A stretch of 32,809 bases of DNA from Moraxellaceae bacterium (lineage in GTDB: Bacteria; Pseudomonadota; Gammaproteobacteria; Pseudomonadales; Moraxellaceae): contig JANYEL010000117.1 of assembly GCA_025363155.1 (NCBI GenBank), positions 1 through 32,809 on the forward strand. The letters are read 5' to 3'. Shown here one piece after another: positions 24,116 to 32,064 of the stretch. A program made the translations under genes and the position numbers. Position 1 is the first letter of the stretch; every line of letters starts with the position of its first letter. The notes below the pieces were generated by a model that did no database searches, was not told the DNA's origin, and worked only from the letters and a program-made list of their open reading frames with translations.

Positions 24116-25846
24116 TTATTGAATATCCACAAAGTCACGTTGATGAAGCTGCGCATATAAACCATTTTTTGCGAGCAACTCAGTATGTGTACCTTGCTCT
24201 ACGATAGAACCTTTATCCATCACAACAATGCGATCAGATTGTTCAATCGTCGATAAGCGATGAGCGATGACCAATGTCGTGCGACCAACCATCGCATGAC
24301 TTAATGCTTGTTGAATATAATGTTCTGATTCATTATCCAGCGCACTGGTCGCTTCATCTAGTATTAAAATCGGCGCATCTTTAAGCAATGCCCGCGCAAT
24401 CGCAAGACGTTGACGTTGCCCACCAGACAAGGACATACCACTTGCACCAATCAGCGTATCAAAGCCATTTGGTAGTGCATCAATAAACTGATCTGCAAAC
24501 GCATCTTTTGCAGCTGCACGAACTTCGGCATCGGACTTAGTCGCCAATTGACCGTAGGCAATGTTTTCACGAACCGTTTGATCAAACAAGATGACCTGTT
24601 GCCCAACAGTGGCAATTTGACTACGTAAATTCGCCAAAGTGAACTGATCAATCGGCACACCATCCAACAAGATTTGCCCTTGGGTAATATTTTGGAAACG
24701 CATCAATAAATTAACCAGCGTCGTTTTACCCGCACCTGAACGCCCAACGAAAGCAACTGTTTCGCCTGCATTGATGGTGAGGTTAATATCAGATAACGCT
24801 GCGGTTTCATCAATGTATGAAAAGCTGACATGATCAAACGTAATTTGACCAGTAATCGGCTGAACGATTTGACCATTATCTTCTTCGGGTGGCGTATCAA
24901 TCAGGGCAAAAACAGAATGTGCAGCAGAAACACCACGTTGAATTTTTTCATTCACATCGGTCAAAGAACGTAATGGCTTACTAATCAGACCTGCAGCAGT
25001 AATATATGCGACGAAATCACCTGCACTGGTTGAAGAACCCAAAATCTCTGGACGCAAAGCCAACCAAACGATAATCCCCATCGCTATCGCCATCAACAGC
25101 TGAATCAACGGCGTATTAATACTGCTGGTAATCACCATCTTTAGATTTTTTTTCAAATTGCTGGTCGATGCACGGTCAAAGCGCTCACGCTCAAACGCCT
25201 GTCCACCGTAATTTTTGACAACGCTGTAGCCCGTAATTGACTCATTAACGATATGACTGACTTCACCCATCGAATCTTGAATTTGATGTGACAGTTTGCG
25301 TAGACGCTTACTGGCTTTACGAACCAGAAAAGCCACCATTGGCCCGACAAGAAGCAGGGCAAGGGATAAACGCCAATTCATATAAAACAAATAACTGAAC
25401 AAGGCGATAACAGTTAAGCCTTCACGCAATAATGTCTTGCCCGCTTCAGTCGCGGCGGCAGTGACCTGCTCTACGTCGTAAATCAGTTTTGCTGATAAAT
25501 AACCACTGGAATGCGATAGATAATAGGCAGGAGACAACGTCAATAAGCGATCAAACACTTCAAGACGCAAGTTATAGACGACATGACGAGCAATCACGGA
25601 AATGTAATAACTGCCTAAGAACGAACCAACGCCACGAAAGAAAAACATCGTCACAATCAAAATTGGAAATAAATTCTTAGCCGATTGATCCTGATGACTA
25701 ATCGCATCAATAATATATTTGACGAGATGAGCTCCGCCCACTTCTGAGGCAGCATTCAGCAGATTCCCGACAATGACCAGCACACCTGCCCACCAATATG
25801 GTTTTAAATAAGCCAGTAATCGTAGGTAGATAGCGAAACCGGTCAA
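24116..25846 (-). CDS. msbA: Lipid A export ABC transporter MsbA
   Basis: MsbA is the homodimeric flippase that moves lipid A-core across the inner membrane before the Lpt system takes it to LptD. The 576-residue half-transporter has six N-terminal helices (about 15-300). In the nucleotide-binding domain the Walker A is GRSGAGKTT, the Q-loop region IATVGQQVILFD, the ABC signature LSGGQRQR, Walker B ILILDEATSALD, and the switch histidine is in IAHRLST. The only upstream start is TTG, directly after the exbD TAA, with GGGGAG 7 nt before it, so TTG initiation coupled to exbD is very likely. lpxK follows. An unrelated ABC exporter is the alternative, but the exbBD-msbA-lpxK-kdsB context is typical for MsbA. 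Confidence 0.94.
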   Translation of the reverse strand: MTGFAIYLRLLAYLKPYWWAGVLVIVGNLLNAASEVGGAHLVKYIIDAISHQDQSAKNLFPILIVTMFFFRGVGSFLGSYYISVIARHVVYNLRLEVFDRLLTLSPAYYLSHSSGYLSAKLIYDVEQVTAAATEAGKTLLREGLTVIALFSYLFYMNWRLSLALLLVGPMVAFLVRKASKRLRKLSHQIQDSMGEVSHIVNESITGYSVVKNYGGQAFERERFDRASTSNLKKNLKMVITSSINTPLIQLLMAIAMGIIVWLALRPEILGSSTSAGDFVAYITAAGLISKPLRSLTDVNEKIQRGVSAAHSVFALIDTPPEEDNGQIVQPITGQITFDHVSFSYIDETAALSDINLTINAGETVAFVGRSGAGKTTLVNLLMRFQNITQGQILLDGVPIDQFTLANLRSQIATVGQQVILFDQTVRENIAYGQLATKSDAEVRAAAKDAFADQFIDALPNGFDTLIGASGMSLSGGQRQRLAIARALLKDAPILILDEATSALDNESEHYIQQALSHAMVGRTTLVIAHRLSTIEQSDRIVVMDKGSIVEQGTHTELLAKNGLYAQLHQRDFVDIQ

Positions 25847-26269
25847 TTACTTACTCCCCATAGGAATGCGCGTGCTGATATTGATATTAATAAATCCTAG
25901 CTTACCCGAAACATCCATCACCTTCACAACAGATTGATGAGTCGCTCGACCATCTGCTGCAATAACAAGCGGCAATGTATGATCGCCATGACTAGCAGTT
26001 TCAATCGAAGCACGAAGTTCGTCTTCGCTATCACTTGCGAGCGACTTGCCATTCACAGTATAGGCACCTTTGAGATCAACACCTATCTCAATTTTGCGCG
26101 AACGCTGAACTTCAGGTACGCCTGTCGCTTGTGGCAGAACTAAATTCAAACGACTGTATTTATTAAAACTCGTAGACACCAGCAAAAAAACCACGAGAAA
26201 TAATAAGCAATCAATCATCGGTGTCAAATTGATTGAGATTTCTTCAACTTGCGGTCTTCTGAATTTCAT
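25847..26269 (-). CDS. exbD: ExbD/TolR family biopolymer transport protein
   Basis: A 140-residue protein with one N-terminal transmembrane helix (about 19-37) that contains the proton-carrying aspartate in LTPMIDCLLFLVVFLL (D20). A periplasmic domain follows, ending in QSVVKVMDVSGKLGFININ, typical of ExbD/TolR. It pairs with ExbB to make a proton-driven motor. The ATG overlaps the exbB stop by ATGA. No tonB gene is adjacent. This exbBD pair upstream of msbA-lpxK is a conserved gammaproteobacterial arrangement whose specific cargo is not established, so a siderophore role should not be assumed. Confidence 0.92.
   Translation of the reverse strand: MKFRRPQVEEISINLTPMIDCLLFLVVFLLVSTSFNKYSRLNLVLPQATGVPEVQRSRKIEIGVDLKGAYTVNGKSLASDSEDELRASIETASHGDHTLPLVIAADGRATHQSVVKVMDVSGKLGFININISTRIPMGSK
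25854..25859 (-). promoter_or_regulatory. msbA: Ribosome binding site for the TTG start of msbA
   Basis: GGGGAG on the minus strand lies inside the last codons of exbD, 7 nt before the TTG at 25844-25846. An in-frame TAA directly precedes the TTG, so no earlier start is possible. No ATG follows before the first membrane helix. Confidence 0.75.
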
Positions 26270-27036
26270 GGCTGACTCGGCTTAACTGGCGAGTTAGACG
26301 ATGATGCGGGCAAAGCTGGTTTTGGCGCAGTTTTCTGTGCAAAAACAGAATTCGAAATAATCGATGATGTATGCGGCACATGCACAGATTCGCTTGAGCC
26401 ATGCGCACCACTATCATCTATCACAGTCGGATGTTTTGCACCATGCATGACATACAGCAAAATACCAGCCTGTTCTTCCATTTCTACTGATAAATCAGCA
26501 ACTTTACGTTGATAATGTCGATAAGCAATCAAAGCTGGAATCGCGACTACCATACCAGCGGCTGTAGACATCAACGCTTGTGAAATCCCTGCAGCAAGCA
26601 AAGCTGGATCAGTATTTCCACCCACATTCACGGCCAAAAATGATTCAATAATCCCAATAACCGTTCCGAGCAAACCCAGCAATGGCGCGATGTTTCCAAT
26701 CGTACCAAGCAAATTAAGGTTTTTTTCCAGACGATGGATTAGGGTACTTGCACGATTTTGCATTTGCAACGTCATGTACTCAAGTCCGCCACCCGCGTGT
26801 TGAATACCTGTGGCTAGCAAATCACCCAAAGGTGAACTGTGCTGCAACTCAGAGAGTTGTTTGGTCGTAATTCGACCTTGATGGAGAGTCGAAGCTAACG
26901 ATTGCACCAGACCTGTTGGCGCAATTTTTCTATGCTGCAAACGAATTCCGCGCTCAATAATAATGGCCAATGCTGCAATTGAGCAGATCACCAAAGGAAA
27001 CATGAGCCAACCGCCCGCCTTAATTAACTCCCACAT
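26266..27036 (-). CDS. exbB: ExbB/TolQ/MotA family proton channel protein
   Basis: A 256-residue inner-membrane protein. Three hydrophobic segments are visible: about 8-27 (GGWLMFPLVICSIAALAIII), about 108-130 (LNLLGTIGNIAPLLGLLGTVIG) and about 150-172 (MSTAAGMVVAIPALIAY). The second and third hold the conserved LGLLGTVIGIIESF and ALMSTAAGMVVAIPA motifs of MotA/TolQ/ExbB channels. The C-terminal tail (after about 210) is Pro/Ser-rich and poorly conserved. It overlaps exbD by 4 bp and starts about 95 bp downstream of parB. Confidence 0.93.
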   Translation of the reverse strand: MWELIKAGGWLMFPLVICSIAALAIIIERGIRLQHRKIAPTGLVQSLASTLHQGRITTKQLSELQHSSPLGDLLATGIQHAGGGLEYMTLQMQNRASTLIHRLEKNLNLLGTIGNIAPLLGLLGTVIGIIESFLAVNVGGNTDPALLAAGISQALMSTAAGMVVAIPALIAYRHYQRKVADLSVEMEEQAGILLYVMHGAKHPTVIDDSGAHGSSESVHVPHTSSIISNSVFAQKTAPKPALPASSSNSPVKPSQP

Positions 27037-27129
27037 CTTTCAATCTTCCTAATTAAAAAAACTTGTTTCCGTTCTCGATAAATCAACTTAAATGACGATC
27101 TACACATCAAAACATCTATATATCATTTT

Positions 27130-28029
27130 TTACTGCACATCCATCACCGCAAGAATTCCATCTAACTCATCGAGTGAATGATAGCGAATGACCAATTTAC
27201 CTTTACCTTTTGGATTATGGAGCAACTCAACTCGCGCACCTAAACGCTCAGCTAAACGACGCTCCAAATCACCAATATCTGGCGGAGAAACACGTGCGAC
27301 TTTTGGCACTGGCGGATTCAAATGCTCACGAATCAACTGCTCGGTTTGACGTACCGACAACTCACGTCCAACGACTACACGCGCTAAATGACCTTGGTCA
27401 TCCAATTTAACCGCAAGCAAAGCACGCGCATGACCCATGTCCAAATCACCACGATCCAACATGGTTTTCACTTCTTCATTCAGGCTCATTAAACGCAGTA
27501 AATTACTCACTGTCGCCCGAGCCTTACCGACCGTTTCTGCAATCTCCTGATGGCTCATACCGAACTCATCATGGAAACGCTGCAACGCGTAAGCCTGTTC
27601 CATCGGACTCAGGTCTTCACGTTGAATGTTTTCAATCAACGCCAATGCAATAGCAAGTGCATCAGGTAAATCACGCACAATTGCAGGAATAACCGCCAAA
27701 CCAGCCAAACGTGCTGCACGCCAGCGACGTTCACCCGCAATAATTTCGTATTCGGTTTCGTCCCCAGTAGAATTCTCAACGCGGCGTACAACAATCGGTT
27801 GCATCACGCCATGGCGTTTAATCGAATCAGCAAGATCGGCTAAACTTTCAGGGGTAATTTCACGACGTGGCTGATAAATACCACGTTGTAAACTATCCAG
27901 CTCAAGCTCAACGAGCGTTACATTGGTGGGAGTTTGCTTATGCGTATCTGCAACTTCAGCGCGTACTTGTTTAAGCGTTCCTAATAACGCATCAAGTCCA
28001 CGCCCCTGTGCTAATCCTCGCTTAGCCAT
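27130..28029 (-). CDS. parB: Chromosome partitioning protein ParB
   Basis: ParB binds parS sites near the replication origin and spreads as a CTP-dependent clamp. The 299-residue protein has the N-terminal GRGLDALLG motif that contacts ParA, the CTP-binding core with QPRREI, GVMQPIVVR and GERRWRAA, the ENIQREDLSPMEQA segment, and the helix-turn-helix SHQEIAETVGKARATVSNLLRL. A C-terminal dimerisation domain ends with HSLDELDGILAVMD. It starts 1 bp after parA stops. I found no full parS palindrome in the window. Confidence 0.96.
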   Translation of the reverse strand: MAKRGLAQGRGLDALLGTLKQVRAEVADTHKQTPTNVTLVELELDSLQRGIYQPRREITPESLADLADSIKRHGVMQPIVVRRVENSTGDETEYEIIAGERRWRAARLAGLAVIPAIVRDLPDALAIALALIENIQREDLSPMEQAYALQRFHDEFGMSHQEIAETVGKARATVSNLLRLMSLNEEVKTMLDRGDLDMGHARALLAVKLDDQGHLARVVVGRELSVRQTEQLIREHLNPPVPKVARVSPPDIGDLERRLAERLGARVELLHNPKGKGKLVIRYHSLDELDGILAVMDVQ

Positions 28030-28030
28030 A

Positions 28031-28858
28031 TCAAACTCCCTTCGCTTTTTTCTTCGCAGTGCGAACTAATTCGGCCGCCGCACTTAAATACGACAATGCC
28101 CCACGCGAACCTTTTTCATAGAACATCACAGGCATACCATGTGCTGGCGCTTCAGCCAAACGCACATTTCGCGGAATAATCGTTTCCAACATGATGTCGC
28201 CAAAATGCGTCGATAACTCTTGAGACACATCATTTGCCAACGTATTACGTGGGTCAAACATCGTGCGTAAAACCCCCCGAATTTTAATCTCTGGGTTGAG
28301 CACTTCGCGAATTCTATCAACCGTTCCAGACAAGTCTGCTAAGCCTTCCAGCGCATAATACTCACATTGCATAGGAATAATCACCCCCGTTGCAGCAGAT
28401 AATGCATTGATAGTTAACAAATTGAGACTTGGCGCACAATCTATCAAAATATAATCGTATTCATTTTCAATTTTTGCCAATGCTTCTTTTAAAACATACT
28501 CACGACGCGGCACATCTATCAACGATAATTCGACACCCGCCAAATCGCGATTCGCACCAATCAAGCGATAACCGACTTGAGTCGGTTGAATCACCGCTTC
28601 AATCGGGGTCGTCCCCAACATAATATCGGTGGCGCTATATGGTAATTCAGTTTTTTGAAGACCCGAACCCATCGTGGCGTTGCCTTGCGGGTCTAAATCA
28701 ATCAGTAATACTTTTTTCTTGAGGACGCCTAAAGACGCCGCTAAATTAACAGCGGTGGTGGTTTTACCCACGCCGCCTTTTTGGTTCGCAATTGCCCAAA
28801 TTTCTGGTCGTTTGGTTGCAGTCGCAGTGGGCTTGGCTGACGTTTTGATGTCGGTCAT
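28031..28858 (-). CDS. parA: Chromosome partitioning ATPase ParA
   Basis: ParA (Soj) is the DNA-binding ATPase whose gradient positions ParB-parS complexes. The 275-residue protein has a short Thr/Lys-rich N-terminal extension. The deviant Walker A NQKGGVGKTTTAVNLAASL lies near residue 30, LLIDLDPQGNATMGSG follows, and DYILIDCAPSLNLLTINAL is Walker B. These motifs and the absence of an N-terminal helix-turn-helix identify a chromosomal type Ib ParA. The rsmG-parA-parB order is the standard one near bacterial replication origins. The rsmG-parA gap is 71 bp. Confidence 0.96.
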   Translation of the reverse strand: MTDIKTSAKPTATATKRPEIWAIANQKGGVGKTTTAVNLAASLGVLKKKVLLIDLDPQGNATMGSGLQKTELPYSATDIMLGTTPIEAVIQPTQVGYRLIGANRDLAGVELSLIDVPRREYVLKEALAKIENEYDYILIDCAPSLNLLTINALSAATGVIIPMQCEYYALEGLADLSGTVDRIREVLNPEIKIRGVLRTMFDPRNTLANDVSQELSTHFGDIMLETIIPRNVRLAEAPAHGMPVMFYEKGSRGALSYLSAAAELVRTAKKKAKGV

Positions 28859-28929
28859 CGCTGATTTATTTCCAAATACACGTAAAAAGTAGGGTTATCT
28901 TAAATGAACTTCGAGACTTCTTCGCACAT

Positions 28930-29568
28930 TTAAGTAGATAATTTTTTAGTAAGCAAAATCAAATGTCTTTGCTCATTTAATGACGGTACGGATAGCTCAA
29001 TTGTTTTTTGTTCCCATGAATCGAGAATTGCCATCTCATCGCTAGGAACCAAGCCTTTCATGGCTGCAAGCACCGCATTAGGCTTTAAATACACTTCGCA
29101 ATCGCGGACAAAATCACTCAGCGACGCAAATGCACGACTTGTCACCACATCAAAAACACCTAAATCACTCAATGTCTGCGGCTCTTCAATACGCGCTTGA
29201 ACTGGCAAGACATTTGGCATTTTCATGTCGGCAGTCATTTGGCGTAAGAAACGGATTTTCTTACCATTACTGTCAAGCAATACGCATTGACGTTCTGGCT
29301 GCAGAATCGCAATCACAAACCCTGGCAAACCACCGCCCGTCCCCACATCCAACAAACGTCCTTCAGGCAAATGCGGAATCACACTCAAACTATCTAGCAA
29401 ATGTTTGACTAACATTTCCTTTGGATCACGAATCGCTGTCAAATTATAAGCTTTATTCCACAGCGTTAAGTTGTCTTGGTATTTGAGTAGTTTATTGAGG
29501 ATGTCATCGCTCAAGTCTAAACCGAGTTTGAGTGAACCATTTTTTAGGGAAGCGAATAAAGGGTGCAT
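28930..29568 (-). CDS. rsmG: 16S rRNA m7G527 methyltransferase RsmG
   Basis: RsmG methylates N7 of G527 in 16S rRNA using S-adenosylmethionine; its loss gives low-level streptomycin resistance. The 212-residue length is normal. Markers are NLTAIRDPKEMLVKHLLDSL, the SAM motif LLDVGTGGGLPGFVIAI, LLDSNGKKIRFLRQ, and VTSRAFASLSDF. It is the first gene of the minus-strand rsmG-parA-parB-exbBD run seen here. The usual upstream partner mnmG is not adjacent: a divergent thioesterase gene lies across 209 bp instead. Confidence 0.96.
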   Translation of the reverse strand: MHPLFASLKNGSLKLGLDLSDDILNKLLKYQDNLTLWNKAYNLTAIRDPKEMLVKHLLDSLSVIPHLPEGRLLDVGTGGGLPGFVIAILQPERQCVLLDSNGKKIRFLRQMTADMKMPNVLPVQARIEEPQTLSDLGVFDVVTSRAFASLSDFVRDCEVYLKPNAVLAAMKGLVPSDEMAILDSWEQKTIELSVPSLNEQRHLILLTKKLST

Positions 29569-29777
29569 AGTCTACGTAATTCGAGAAAATCTAGGGGTGA
29601 ATGATAGCAGGAAGCAGCGCCTTATCATGCTGATGATGTAATACGATCGTAAAAAGTTAAGTAAATTCGACAAAAATATACGACTGATCAGGTTAATGTA
29701 ATTTGTGAACGTAAAACTTGAACGTGTTAACTTCTGATCATGATCTTTAAATCGTTCCAAAATGAATAGGATGAGCC

Positions 29778-30167
29778 ATGTTTAGTCTATCAATCACTCC
29801 CCGCTTCTATGAAACTGACGCTTTTGGTCATATTAATAACACGGTGATGGCAGGCTGGTTTGAAGCGGCTCGCGCTCCCGTTTTTCAGATTTTTACGCCT
29901 CACATGGACATTAAACAGCTCACGCTGATTCTTGCTCGCATCGAAATCGATTTCGTCGCACAAACCCACTATGGTCACGATGTTGTGGTGAAAACTGGCA
30001 TTGAAAAAGTGGGAAACTCGTCATTTGTTGTCATTCAAGAGGCTTGGCAAAATGATGTGTTAGTCGCGAAAGGCAAAGCTGTTCAAGTGTACTTTGATTT
30101 TAAAACACAGAAGTCGGATCGGATTCCTGATGTGTATCGGGCGAAGTTGGAAAGACTAGTTATTTAA
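29778..30167 (+). CDS. Acyl-CoA thioesterase, 4-hydroxybenzoyl-CoA thioesterase family
   Basis: A 129-residue hot-dog fold protein. The segment RFYETDAFGHINNTVMAGWFE (9-29) carries the family's catalytic aspartate (D13) and the GHINN turn, and IEIDFVAQTHYGHDVVV is the next conserved strand. It should hydrolyse an acyl-CoA in the cytoplasm, as in the FadM/YbgC group; the natural substrate cannot be read from the sequence. AGGA lies 6 nt before the ATG, and a terminator follows 39 bp after the stop, so it is monocistronic. Confidence 0.88.
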   Translation: MFSLSITPRFYETDAFGHINNTVMAGWFEAARAPVFQIFTPHMDIKQLTLILARIEIDFVAQTHYGHDVVVKTGIEKVGNSSFVVIQEAWQNDVLVAKGKAVQVYFDFKTQKSDRIPDVYRAKLERLVI

Positions 30168-30205
30168 TTATGAAACAGTTGTATGTTTGTGAATCAAATC
30201 GTGTC

Positions 30206-30234
30206 GCTGAGGTAGAGCCTCAGCCTATTTTTTT
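30206..30234 (+). terminator. Terminator of the thioesterase gene
   Basis: GCTGAGG (30206-30212) pairs with CCTCAGC (30218-30224) around the loop TAGAG. CTA and a run of seven Ts follow on the plus strand. Confidence 0.9.
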
Positions 30235-30270
30235 CCAAAAAAAAATTAATCTGGATTAAGGCATTTAATT

Positions 30271-30654
30271 TCAAGGTTGGTAGATATTTAGTAATCTATT
30301 TCCATGTAGAAATATGCCTTGCTGATAAGAAATACAAATATCGTCTACCTTTTTTAAAGAATGATTACTTAAATAAACGTAGATATTATCTGCCGTAGAT
30401 GGAGAATAACCAATTTCAGACTCACCATAACGCCCTAAAAACAATATGCAACTACTCCCATTACCTCGACCTGAATTACCTCGACCTGAATTACCTCGGC
30501 AACGAGAATATGAATATTTTTTACATATTACTTTAACTCCTTTTTCATACCAAAAATTATTCGTCAATAAAGTTGTCATAGATAAAATCATAAAAATAAT
30601 TAACATGATATAAAAACCTGAAACTACATTTTTCATAATTAGCAAGCCATTCAT
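30271..30654 (-). CDS. Hypothetical membrane-anchored protein with SGRGN repeat
   Basis: An orphan frame of 127 residues (121 if it starts at the MKN ATG at 30636). A short N-terminus leads into one hydrophobic helix, VVSGFYIMLIIFMILSMTTL. A Cys-containing extracytoplasmic part follows, with CKKYSYSRCRGNSGRGNSGR, then GSSCILFLGRYGESEIGY and DDICISYQQGIFLHGNRLL. The four cysteines after the helix could form disulfides. The gene is visibly more AT-rich than its neighbours and lacks a recognisable ribosome binding site at either ATG, so it may be recently acquired or not translated. I do not recognise a family. Confidence 0.5.
   Translation of the reverse strand: MNGLLIMKNVVSGFYIMLIIFMILSMTTLLTNNFWYEKGVKVICKKYSYSRCRGNSGRGNSGRGNGSSCILFLGRYGESEIGYSPSTADNIYVYLSNHSLKKVDDICISYQQGIFLHGNRLLNIYQP
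30461..30498 (-). repeat. 15-bp tandem repeat inside the orphan membrane gene
   Basis: TTACCTCGACCTGAA occurs twice in a row (30461-30475, 30476-30490) and a third copy is matched for 8 bp (30491-30498). Read on the minus strand the unit encodes SGRGN. The length is a multiple of three, so copy number changes would keep the frame. Confidence 0.9.
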
Positions 30655-30730
30655 TAATAGAACTTTAAAAGTAAAATTTAACCTAAATATTGGATAACCG
30701 TTTTGAAGTAATATCTTGAAAAATTACTGA

Positions 30731-31225
30731 TTATCCTAATGCCCTTAAGCTTATTGCAACATATGCTGGCTGCTCAATTTGCTGCTTTAGATTTAATAAA
30801 GCGGTATCCAGAACATTTTTAAATTGTTTAGTAAACGAATCAGTCAATGCAAAAGGATGGAAGGTTACAAACTCGAAATCAACTTCCCAACGTAATCGAC
30901 AACGATCTGCACCTAAGTCGTCCACAATCATTTTACTGAGATGTGATACTACACCTGGCATGCCTTTAAATAAGACCGCATGGAACTCGTGCGGCTCGTT
31001 GAAATAAGTTATTTTCTCGTAGATCGTAGACCAAAGAATCGGCTTAAAGACCGTGACCCTTTCAGCTCCAACGCCATTTTTAGGATTGCCTATACGCTGT
31101 AAAGTTACTTTTTTGACATCTTTTACCCAACTCGGCGTTGCCTCGTGATCAGAAACACGCGCCCAAACCTTACTCGCCGCGACATTGATATCGCAACTTG
31201 TATGAATTTGGCGTTTTACTGTCAT
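30731..31225 (-). CDS. SRPBCC (polyketide cyclase/START-like) family protein
   Basis: A 164-residue soluble protein with the SRPBCC helix-grip pattern: HTSCDINVAASKVWARVSDH at the start, DVKKVTLQRIG, GAERVTVFKP, a YFNEPHEFHAVL strand, CRLRWEVDFEF, and a long C-terminal helix FTKQFKNVLDTALLNLKQQI. The fold encloses a hydrophobic ligand pocket, so it may bind a lipid or aromatic molecule; no substrate can be assigned. GGAG lies 5 nt before the ATG. It is divergent from the TetR-desaturase pair across about 240 bp, so a shared regulatory region is possible. A perfect TATAAT (31318-31323, minus strand) could be its -10, though the -35 is poor. Confidence 0.8.
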   Translation of the reverse strand: MTVKRQIHTSCDINVAASKVWARVSDHEATPSWVKDVKKVTLQRIGNPKNGVGAERVTVFKPILWSTIYEKITYFNEPHEFHAVLFKGMPGVVSHLSKMIVDDLGADRCRLRWEVDFEFVTFHPFALTDSFTKQFKNVLDTALLNLKQQIEQPAYVAISLRALG

Positions 31226-31402
31226 GGGAACTCCATCACGGTCTTATTGTTAACGCATCCTACACCCAATTAAAATAAAATTATTTAATGACTCATACTA
31301 GATACTTATTTTAATTAATTATATCTCGTTAAAAAGTATCGTTACCTTCTAGTTCATGTTCATTTTTTCATCACCTATAGTCATGCTTATTTTAAAAACC
31401 AA

Positions 31403-31431
31403 TTGACTTTTCTTACGCTTAAATTTAATCT
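31403..31431 (+). promoter_or_regulatory. Promoter of the tetR-desaturase operon
   Basis: TTGACT (31403-31408), a 17-nt spacer and TAATCT (31426-31431) form a sigma-70 type promoter. The -10 box lies inside the palindrome that starts at 31423, so a bound repressor would block it. Confidence 0.65.
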
Positions 31432-31450
31432 ACTTTAAAGTAGATTAAAT
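31423..31450. promoter_or_regulatory. Perfect 28-bp palindrome, likely TetR operator
   Basis: ATTTAATCTACTTT (31423-31436) is followed directly by its exact reverse complement (31437-31450). It ends 15 bp before the TetR ATG and covers the -10 and probable start site. Position, symmetry and length fit autorepression by the TetR-family product, which would also control the desaturase in the same operon. Confidence 0.8.
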
Positions 31451-31465
31451 GAAGTGGTGTTCGAT

Positions 31466-32056
31466 ATGGCTAGACCCAGAAAAATCGAAGGTGAAACCAT
31501 CACCGTTGAAAAAATTCTGAACGCCGCACGTCTAGAATTTGCCGAACAGAGTCATGCAGCACGTCTTGAAGATATCGGCAAACGATGCGGACTCAGTCGC
31601 GCCACCATCCTTCATCATTACGAATCTAAGAACGTTCTCCTCAACGCTGTTTTTGAGCAAGCGATCAATAATGCAAGCACTCGTGTTCTACAAGTTGCAC
31701 AAGCTAATGAAGCCAATTATGTCGAAACCATTCGCAGTATCGCCTTAGCACTCCGTGAAATAGAGAAGGATCAGCCTGGTACTTCCGCAGTGGTGGCGCA
31801 TGTGCTACTGACCAAACCCGTTGTTGAGCCCTTGAAAAGAATTTTCCAAGACCTGTTGGGATTGATCACGCGGCTGGTGATCAAAGCAGGTGGAGGACAA
31901 CATCACTCTCACGACCTTATTCGTGCAGCAATTGCCCATATATTCATGGGTGAATTAAACCGCCTAGCGCTAGGTACTCAGGCTCAAGACTATTGGGGCG
32001 ATGCCGACCCGCTCATCCCAATCCTCAATCATTTCTTCCAACTGCCAACTCTTTGA
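31466..32056 (+). CDS. TetR family transcriptional regulator
   Basis: A 196-residue regulator from the ATG at 31466 (MARPRKIEG). The frame also opens at a GTG four codons earlier, but GTGGTG is better read as the ribosome binding region. The N-terminal helix-turn-helix is clear: VEKILNAARLEFAEQSHAA, then LEDIGKRCGLSRATILHHYE with the family's HHYxSK end (here HHYESKNVLL). The C-terminal ligand domain is all-helical. A 28-bp palindrome over its promoter suggests autorepression. The desaturase gene starts 8 bp after its stop. By analogy with DesT of Pseudomonas aeruginosa, a TetR regulator of acyl desaturase genes that senses acyl-CoA, it may respond to membrane fatty acid composition; that is inference. 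Confidence 0.9.
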   Translation: MARPRKIEGETITVEKILNAARLEFAEQSHAARLEDIGKRCGLSRATILHHYESKNVLLNAVFEQAINNASTRVLQVAQANEANYVETIRSIALALREIEKDQPGTSAVVAHVLLTKPVVEPLKRIFQDLLGLITRLVIKAGGGQHHSHDLIRAAIAHIFMGELNRLALGTQAQDYWGDADPLIPILNHFFQLPTL

Positions 32057-32064
32057 GAATGACT

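Noticed and set aside
30692-30736. Nested GGATAA/TTATCC and GTAAT/ATTAC stems as a terminator for the SRPBCC gene
   Set aside because: The stems are short and AT-rich, overlap the stop codon and lack a following U-run.
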